A DNA stretch of 64,000 nucleotides from Polynucleobacter sp. MWH-CaK5 (GTDB lineage: Bacteria; Pseudomonadota; Gammaproteobacteria; Burkholderiales; Burkholderiaceae): the NCBI RefSeq assembly GCF_018687615.1, contig NZ_CP061299.1, positions 62,001 through 126,000 on the forward strand, written 5' to 3'. Below the pieces are notes generated by a model. It did no database searches. It had not been told where the DNA came from and worked only from the letters and a program-made list of their open reading frames with translations. The position numbers were made by a program, and so were the translations under genes. Of the stretch, positions 59,431 through 64,000 are shown in pieces; the stretch's first letter is position 1, and each line of letters begins with the position of its first letter.

Positions 59431-60099
59431 ATGAAAGTACTTTTAGTTGAAGATACCCAGGAGCTAGCCTTATGGCTCAGCTCTGCCCTCCGAAAAATGG
59501 GGCTGGAAGTTACTTTAGCTATGGATGGTCAGGAAGCAGCCAATCTTCTATTTAGTCATGAATTTAAGCTGATTATTTTGGATTTAAATTTGCCAAAACG
59601 TGATGGCCTCACGATATTGCAAGAAATTAGAGCTAGGAAAGATTTTGTTCCTGTCCTAATTTTGACCGCAAGGGCAGATGTTGGTGATCGAGTCAAAGGT
59701 CTAAATGCTGGGGCTGATGATTATTTGCCAAAACCATTTGACTTGGAAGAGTTTGATGCAAGAGTTCATGCTCTATTAAGAAGGGCCCCTCAAATTGTTT
59801 CTGAAATTGAATCTTATGGAAACCTTAGTTATGAGAAATCAACCCAAAGCTTTTTCAACAAAAATGAACTGATCAGCTTAACTCCAAGAGAAAGCGCATT
59901 ATTAAGATTGTTGTTTGATCGAAAAAATAGAGTGGTGGCCAAAGATTTTTTACATGAGCAAATATTTCAACATGAAAACGCAGCACCCGATGCAGTTGAG
60001 GTTCTGATTTATAGAATAAGAAAAAAAATTACTGCTGAGCTGGGGTGCGAAATCACAACAGTGAGAGGCATTGGTTATATGTTGAGGATTGATTCATGA
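59431..60099 (+). CDS. tctD: OmpR-family response regulator (TctD-like)
   Basis: A two-component DNA-binding regulator. The 222 residues have a receiver domain with acidic pocket (ED at 7-8), phosphoacceptor Asp51 in IILDLNLPKRDG, Thr in LTARAD and Lys101 in PKPFDLEEF, and a winged-helix output domain from about 125, ending RGIGYMLRI. Its position beside the divergent tctCBA operon supports control of that transporter. Overlaps the sensor gene by 4 bases. Confidence 0.94.
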   Translation: MKVLLVEDTQELALWLSSALRKMGLEVTLAMDGQEAANLLFSHEFKLIILDLNLPKRDGLTILQEIRARKDFVPVLILTARADVGDRVKGLNAGADDYLPKPFDLEEFDARVHALLRRAPQIVSEIESYGNLSYEKSTQSFFNKNELISLTPRESALLRLLFDRKNRVVAKDFLHEQIFQHENAAPDAVEVLIYRIRKKITAELGCEITTVRGIGYMLRIDS

Positions 60100-61514
60100 G
60101 TCTACGAATTAAATCTCTCAAGCAGGCCTTGTTTATTTGGCTAGTTTTGCCCTTGGTTCTATTGATCATCATCAATGCTATTTTTTCTTATAGAAATAGC
60201 GTGGATGCTGCTAACAATGCATATGATCGCTCTTTGTATATTGCAGCAAGAACAATTGCTGAAGAATCAAAATTAGAAGGCGGACGATTAAAGATTGAAG
60301 TGCCTGAATCAGCCACATACTTGTTTGAAAGTAACATCGGCTCAAGGTTTTTTTATCAAATCGTCAATGAAGATAATCAAACCTTGGTTGGCAATGCAAT
60401 GCTGCCAAGCCCTTCTGGCCAAACAGAGAACTCAGTCAATTACTTTTCACTGGTAAGTTTTCATAATGAAAATATCAATGGATTGCCAATTCGTTTGGCC
60501 ATATTGAAACACTCATTGGTTGAGTCAGCAGACCTCAATCAAAAGTCGGGAACTAAAGGATTAATCACGATCAAGGTTGCCGAGACTTTAGAGGCAAGAA
60601 ATATATTAATTTCCCACATGCTTAGAGAGCTCTTGTTAGGTCAAACAATTTTGCTCATTGCTTTAACTGGGCTTATTTGGATTGTGATTAATAAGAGCCT
60701 TAAGCCGATTAATCGTTTGAGTCGTTATTTAGCGAATCGTGATGAATCAGATTTAAGTACGATAGAGAACAAGTCTTTACCAAAAGAGCTTGTTCCTTTT
60801 ATAGAAAGTTTAAATATTTATCTATCTCGATTAGCTAATCTGCTCACGCTTAGAAAAAAATTCATAGGCAATGCCGCACATCAACTAAGAACTCCTTGGG
60901 CGATTGTTAAAACTCAAGTTGGTTTAGCAAAAAAAGAGCCCATGAATGAAGAGCTGGCGAAGATTATTGAAGGCCTCTCAAAAACAGCTGACACTTCGGT
61001 TAGGTTGACTGAGCAACTTTTATCAATGACGAAGGCTGAGCATGGGTATGAGATTGATTTGACTAAAAACGTAGATTTGGTCGCTCTGTCAAAACAATTG
61101 GTCATTGATTATTACCCGCATGCACAAAAATTAGGCATTGATTTAGGGATTGATTGTCAGGTTAACTCTTTGGTTGTTAGGGGATCTGAAATTTTGTTAT
61201 CAGAATGCATTGGCAACCTAATCGATAACGCTATTAGATATTGCCCTTCTGGTACTCAAGTAACCATCAGGGCTGATCATGATTCATTGAGCGTCATTGA
61301 TAATGGCCCCGGCATTCCATTGCAGTATCAGGAAAAGGTCTTTAATCGCTTTTTTAGAGGTGATAGCAAAGAACCTGGTAGTGGATTGGGTCTATCGATA
61401 GTTAAAGAGATTGTTTTGCAACATAATTTAAAGATTAGTTTAGATAGTCCTTATCTGTTAGATAGTGAAAATTACCAATCTGGTACAAAAATTACCCTAT
61501 TTATTCCAAATTAA
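60096..61514 (+). CDS. tctE: Sensor histidine kinase (TctE-like)
   Basis: The sensor of the pair. The 472 residues have a first membrane helix (about 11-30), a periplasmic sensor domain of about 145 residues, a second helix (about 180-199), a HAMP-like linker, the H box with phosphorylated His262 in GNAAHQLRTPWAIVKTQ, the N box NLIDNAIRY, G1 IDNGPGIP and G2 GSGLGLSIVKEI. The periplasmic domain probably senses a carboxylate. No clear terminator follows. Confidence 0.94.
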   Translation: MSLRIKSLKQALFIWLVLPLVLLIIINAIFSYRNSVDAANNAYDRSLYIAARTIAEESKLEGGRLKIEVPESATYLFESNIGSRFFYQIVNEDNQTLVGNAMLPSPSGQTENSVNYFSLVSFHNENINGLPIRLAILKHSLVESADLNQKSGTKGLITIKVAETLEARNILISHMLRELLLGQTILLIALTGLIWIVINKSLKPINRLSRYLANRDESDLSTIENKSLPKELVPFIESLNIYLSRLANLLTLRKKFIGNAAHQLRTPWAIVKTQVGLAKKEPMNEELAKIIEGLSKTADTSVRLTEQLLSMTKAEHGYEIDLTKNVDLVALSKQLVIDYYPHAQKLGIDLGIDCQVNSLVVRGSEILLSECIGNLIDNAIRYCPSGTQVTIRADHDSLSVIDNGPGIPLQYQEKVFNRFFRGDSKEPGSGLGLSIVKEIVLQHNLKISLDSPYLLDSENYQSGTKITLFIPN

Positions 61515-61638
61515 CGGCACATAATTAGGGCATACCCATCTACTTTTATTTCTCAAAATCTGCTAAAAAGTCTAAATCCGGCTTTTTGCCTGATTGGGTC
61601 TGTTTTCGGTTCGTTTTAATAACAATGAAGGAGCAGTA

Positions 61639-62535
61639 ATGAAAAAGAATCTATTAGTTGCAGCATTATTAGGTTTGGGCGTGATCGCCACAGCACAAGC
61701 TGACACTTTGGCAAAAATCAAATCATCAAGCGCAGTAACAATGGGTGTGCGTGAGTCTTCAGGTGCCTTGTCATACACAGTGGGTGACGGCAAGTTTGCT
61801 GGTTACCACGTAGAAATTTGCCAACGCGTTTTGGGCGACGTGCAAAAACAATTGAAATTGAACAAGCTAGATATCAAATATCAAGCTGTGACTTCACAAA
61901 ATCGTTTGCCATTGGTGGCTAACGGTACAGTGGACATTGAGTGTGGTTCAACAACAAACAATGCAACACGTCAAAAAGACGTGGCTTTTGCTGTAACAAC
62001 ATATGTTGAAGAAGTTCGCATTGCTGTTAAAGCAAACTCTGGCATCACTTCTTTGAACCAATTGGCTGGCAAGAAAGTAGCCACAACAACAGGTACAACA
62101 TCAGTTCAGTTGTTGCGCAAGCACGAGCGTGCTGCAAACGTGAACTTTGATGAAGTATTTGGTAAAGACCACGCTGACAGCTTCTTGTTGTTAGAGTCTG
62201 GTCGTGCTGATGCATTCGTCATGGACGGCTCAATTTTGGCCGGCAACATTGCCAACGCTAAGAACTCAGCCGATTTCAAAATCGTTGGTGAAGTTATTGC
62301 AGTTGAGCCAATCGCGATCATGATCCGTAAAGATGACCCAGCGTTCAAGAAGTCTGTGGACGACAGCATCAAGAAGATGATGAAAGACGGCACATTGGCT
62401 AAGTTGTGGGACAAATGGTTCTTGCAACCAATTCCACCAAAAGGCAATAAAGTTGGTTTAGCTTTGTCTGCAAGTACAAAAGACGCTTGGGCTAATCCAA
62501 ACGACAAACCTGCTGAAGACTACGCTAAGAAGTAA
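61639..62535 (+). CDS. gltI: Glutamate/aspartate ABC transporter substrate-binding protein
   Basis: The periplasmic receptor of a polar amino acid importer. The chosen start is ATG 61639, with AAGGAG at 61628-61633 (298 residues); an upstream in-frame ATG at 61594 would put 15 residues before the signal. The signal peptide is residues 1-21 (ATAQA). Motifs of the GltI subgroup include VGDGKFAGYHVEIC, VDIECGSTTNNATRQKDVAFA and GKDHADSFLLLESGRADAFVMD, consistent with aspartate/glutamate binding. Confidence 0.93.
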   Translation: MKKNLLVAALLGLGVIATAQADTLAKIKSSSAVTMGVRESSGALSYTVGDGKFAGYHVEICQRVLGDVQKQLKLNKLDIKYQAVTSQNRLPLVANGTVDIECGSTTNNATRQKDVAFAVTTYVEEVRIAVKANSGITSLNQLAGKKVATTTGTTSVQLLRKHERAANVNFDEVFGKDHADSFLLLESGRADAFVMDGSILAGNIANAKNSADFKIVGEVIAVEPIAIMIRKDDPAFKKSVDDSIKKMMKDGTLAKLWDKWFLQPIPPKGNKVGLALSASTKDAWANPNDKPAEDYAKK

Positions 62536-62577
62536 TTCCCTAACCAAGTAACAAGTAGTAGAAAGTAAACACATTAG

Positions 62578-63345
62578 ATGTCTTGGAATTGGGAAGTATT
62601 TTGTAAAAGTACTTTAGAAGAAGATTTCTCACCGGTGTGCTTTGGCACCGGTGGAGAAATCACTTATTTAGACTGGATGTTATCTGCTTGGGGCTGGACC
62701 TTATCGGTTTCAGCCCTAGGTCTTTTTGTGGCCATGATTTTGGGTGTCTTGATGGGCACTTTAAGAACCTTGCCCCCCGATAATTTATTGACCCGAGCGC
62801 TCGCATTATTGGGCACTGTATGGGTTGAGTTGTTCAGAAATATTCCTGTATTGGTTCAGGTATTTCTTTGGTATCACGTGATACCCGCGCTATTTCCTGT
62901 GATGAAGGGCTTCCCTTCATTTGTATTGGTGAGTTTGGCCCTGGGCTTCTTCACTTCTGCTCGTATTGCAGAACAAGTCAGAGCCGGTATTGGCTCTTTG
63001 CCTAGAGGTCAACGTTACGCTGCATTGGCAGTTGGTTTAACCACTGCTCAGTCATATCGCTATGTGATTTTGCCCATGGCTTTACGCATCGTGATTCCTC
63101 CGTTGACATCAGAGTCAATGAACATCATTAAAAACTCTTCTGTGGCTTTTGCTGTTTCAGTTGCAGAGCTGACTTTGTTCGCGATGCAGGCACAAGAAGA
63201 GACCTCCAGAGGTATCGAAATCTATTTAGGTGTGACAGCCTTGTACGTGGTTTCTGCTTTAAGTGTGAACCGTGTCATGGCTTTCATTGAATCTAGAACC
63301 AGGGTGCCTGGTTTCATTGCTGCAGCTAGCAGCGGTGGTCATTAA
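62578..63345 (+). CDS. gltJ: Glutamate/aspartate ABC transporter permease GltJ
   Basis: One of two permeases of the amino-acid importer. The 255 residues carry the HisM-type fold with about five membrane helices, the FRNIPVLVQVFLWY motif and the EAA-like loop ARIAEQVRAGIGSLPRGQRYAALAVGLTTAQSYRYVILP-type region that contacts the ATPase. Spaced 42 bases after gltI and 13 bases before gltK. Confidence 0.94.
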   Translation: MSWNWEVFCKSTLEEDFSPVCFGTGGEITYLDWMLSAWGWTLSVSALGLFVAMILGVLMGTLRTLPPDNLLTRALALLGTVWVELFRNIPVLVQVFLWYHVIPALFPVMKGFPSFVLVSLALGFFTSARIAEQVRAGIGSLPRGQRYAALAVGLTTAQSYRYVILPMALRIVIPPLTSESMNIIKNSSVAFAVSVAELTLFAMQAQEETSRGIEIYLGVTALYVVSALSVNRVMAFIESRTRVPGFIAAASSGGH

Positions 63346-63358
63346 GAAAGATAAATAA

Positions 63359-64000
63359 ATGAATATTGATCTTTCTTTTTACAGCTGGGAACTCATCCGA
63401 AGTTATGTCTTGAGTGGCTTGGTGTTTAGTATCCAGTTGACAGTGATTGCCACCGTGGGAGGTATTTTCTTTGGCACTCTTTTGGCTTTGATGCGTTTAT
63501 CTGGCAATAAGTGGTTAGAGATACCTGCAGCTGCTTATGTGAACACGATGCGCTCGATTCCATTGGTGATGGTGATTCTCTGGTTCTTCTTATTGATGCC
63601 AGCTATTCTTGGTAAACCAATTGGCGCCGAACTATCAGCCATCATCACTTTTGTTGCTTTTGAAGCGGCCTTTTTTTGCGAAATCATGCGCTCAGGTATT
63701 CAATCGATTCCTAGAGGGCAAATCCATGCTGGCCAAGCCATGGGCATGACTTATTCTCAAAACATGCGTTTGATCATTTTGCCGCAAGCCTTTAGGAACA
63801 TGATTCCGGTATTGCTCACTCAAACCATCATTTTGTTCCAGGACACGTCCTTGGTTTACGCCATTGGTGCCTATGACATGCTCAAAGGGTTTGAAGTGGC
63901 TGGTAAAAACTTTGGACGTCCGATTGAAACTTATTTGGCTGCAGCCGTGATTTATTTCTTGATCTGCTTTAGCTTATCAAGACTTGTCAGAGTATTGCAG
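63359..64000 (+). CDS. gltK: Glutamate/aspartate ABC transporter permease GltK (3' end missing)
   Basis: The second permease, open to the end of the window without a stop. It starts ATG at 63359, reading MNIDLSFYSWELIRSYVLSG, and shows the HisM family motif TMRSIPLVMVILWFF and the EAA loop CEIMRSGIQSIPRGQIHAGQAMGMTYSQNM-type segment. 214 residues are visible; only about ten more are expected by family length. The ATPase gltL should follow beyond the window. Confidence 0.93.
   Translation, partial: MNIDLSFYSWELIRSYVLSGLVFSIQLTVIATVGGIFFGTLLALMRLSGNKWLEIPAAAYVNTMRSIPLVMVILWFFLLMPAILGKPIGAELSAIITFVAFEAAFFCEIMRSGIQSIPRGQIHAGQAMGMTYSQNMRLIILPQAFRNMIPVLLTQTIILFQDTSLVYAIGAYDMLKGFEVAGKNFGRPIETYLAAAVIYFLICFSLSRLVRVLQ

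Noticed and set aside
61515..61638. Possible terminator or promoter between the sensor kinase and gltI
   Set aside because: Only very short inverted pairs (GGC-TTTTT-GCC) and poor hexamers were found, not enough to call a feature.
1..64000. tRNA, rRNA or CRISPR arrays
   Set aside because: No cloverleaf-like sequences, rRNA segments or regularly spaced repeats with spacers were seen; all gaps are short and accounted for.

Overview
The window is a 64-kb stretch of a betaproteobacterial chromosome. Gene order points to the Burkholderiales: S10/spc/alpha ribosomal operons followed by cutA and dsbD; engB next to cytochrome c4, resB and ccsA; mrcA facing a pil locus and aroKB-dgt; gltBD-mla-murA-his-tat; and Bug/Tct transporters. 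The AT-rich codon choice and short intergenic gaps suggest a streamlined freshwater lineage such as Polynucleobacter. That genus assignment is inference from gene order and composition, not a database match.

Layout. 1-10.5 kb: the end of the S10 operon (rpsC, cut by the window edge, to rpsQ), then spc (rplN to secY), infA, rpmJ and the alpha operon (rpsM to rplQ), closed by a strong terminator. A consensus-like promoter and a structured leader lie at the S10/spc junction. 10.5-20.4 kb: cutA-dsbD; hemB and engB (minus); cytochrome c4, resB and ccsA; lysA with a small lptM-type lipoprotein gene overlapping it; cyaY. 20.4-28 kb: penicillin-binding protein 1A (minus), facing a shortened pilus locus (one PilP/GspC-like membrane protein and one short PilQ-type secretin), then aroK, aroB, dgt and a REP-associated tyrosine transposase with a REP-like hairpin. 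28-34.4 kb: glutamate synthase gltBD. 34.5-40.2 kb: Mla phospholipid-transport genes (mlaF, E, D, A, C, B), a YadGH-like ABC exporter and an IbaG/BolA protein. 40.2-51.1 kb: murA and histidine biosynthesis (hisG, hisD; an inverted hisC behind a terminator and a coiled-coil membrane gene; hisB, H, A, F, I, E), then a HIT hydrolase and tatABC. 51.2-54.1 kb: a Sel1/TPR-like repeat protein (minus) and a major porin (plus). 54.2-61.5 kb: an HMG-CoA lyase-family gene and a class III CoA-transferase, facing a TctABC carboxylate transporter (minus) with an adjoining OmpR-type two-component system. 61.6-64 kb: a GltIJK-type amino-acid ABC transporter, with gltK cut by the window end.

How the genes work together. 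Most of the window is core biosynthesis and envelope maintenance. The least standard parts are: (i) a pil locus reduced to two genes between mrcA and aroK, with three palindromes spaced about two helical turns apart in front of it; (ii) the inverted hisC block inside the his cluster; (iii) a carboxylate uptake/CoA-activation/lyase module with its own two-component system and a matching pair of 11-bp-spaced direct repeats; (iv) the REP-like hairpin between the transposase gene and the gltB promoter; and (v) ribosomal-protein leaders with defined hairpins. No rRNA, tRNA, CRISPR array, prophage or classical insertion sequence was seen, and no gene-free stretch exceeds 300 bases.
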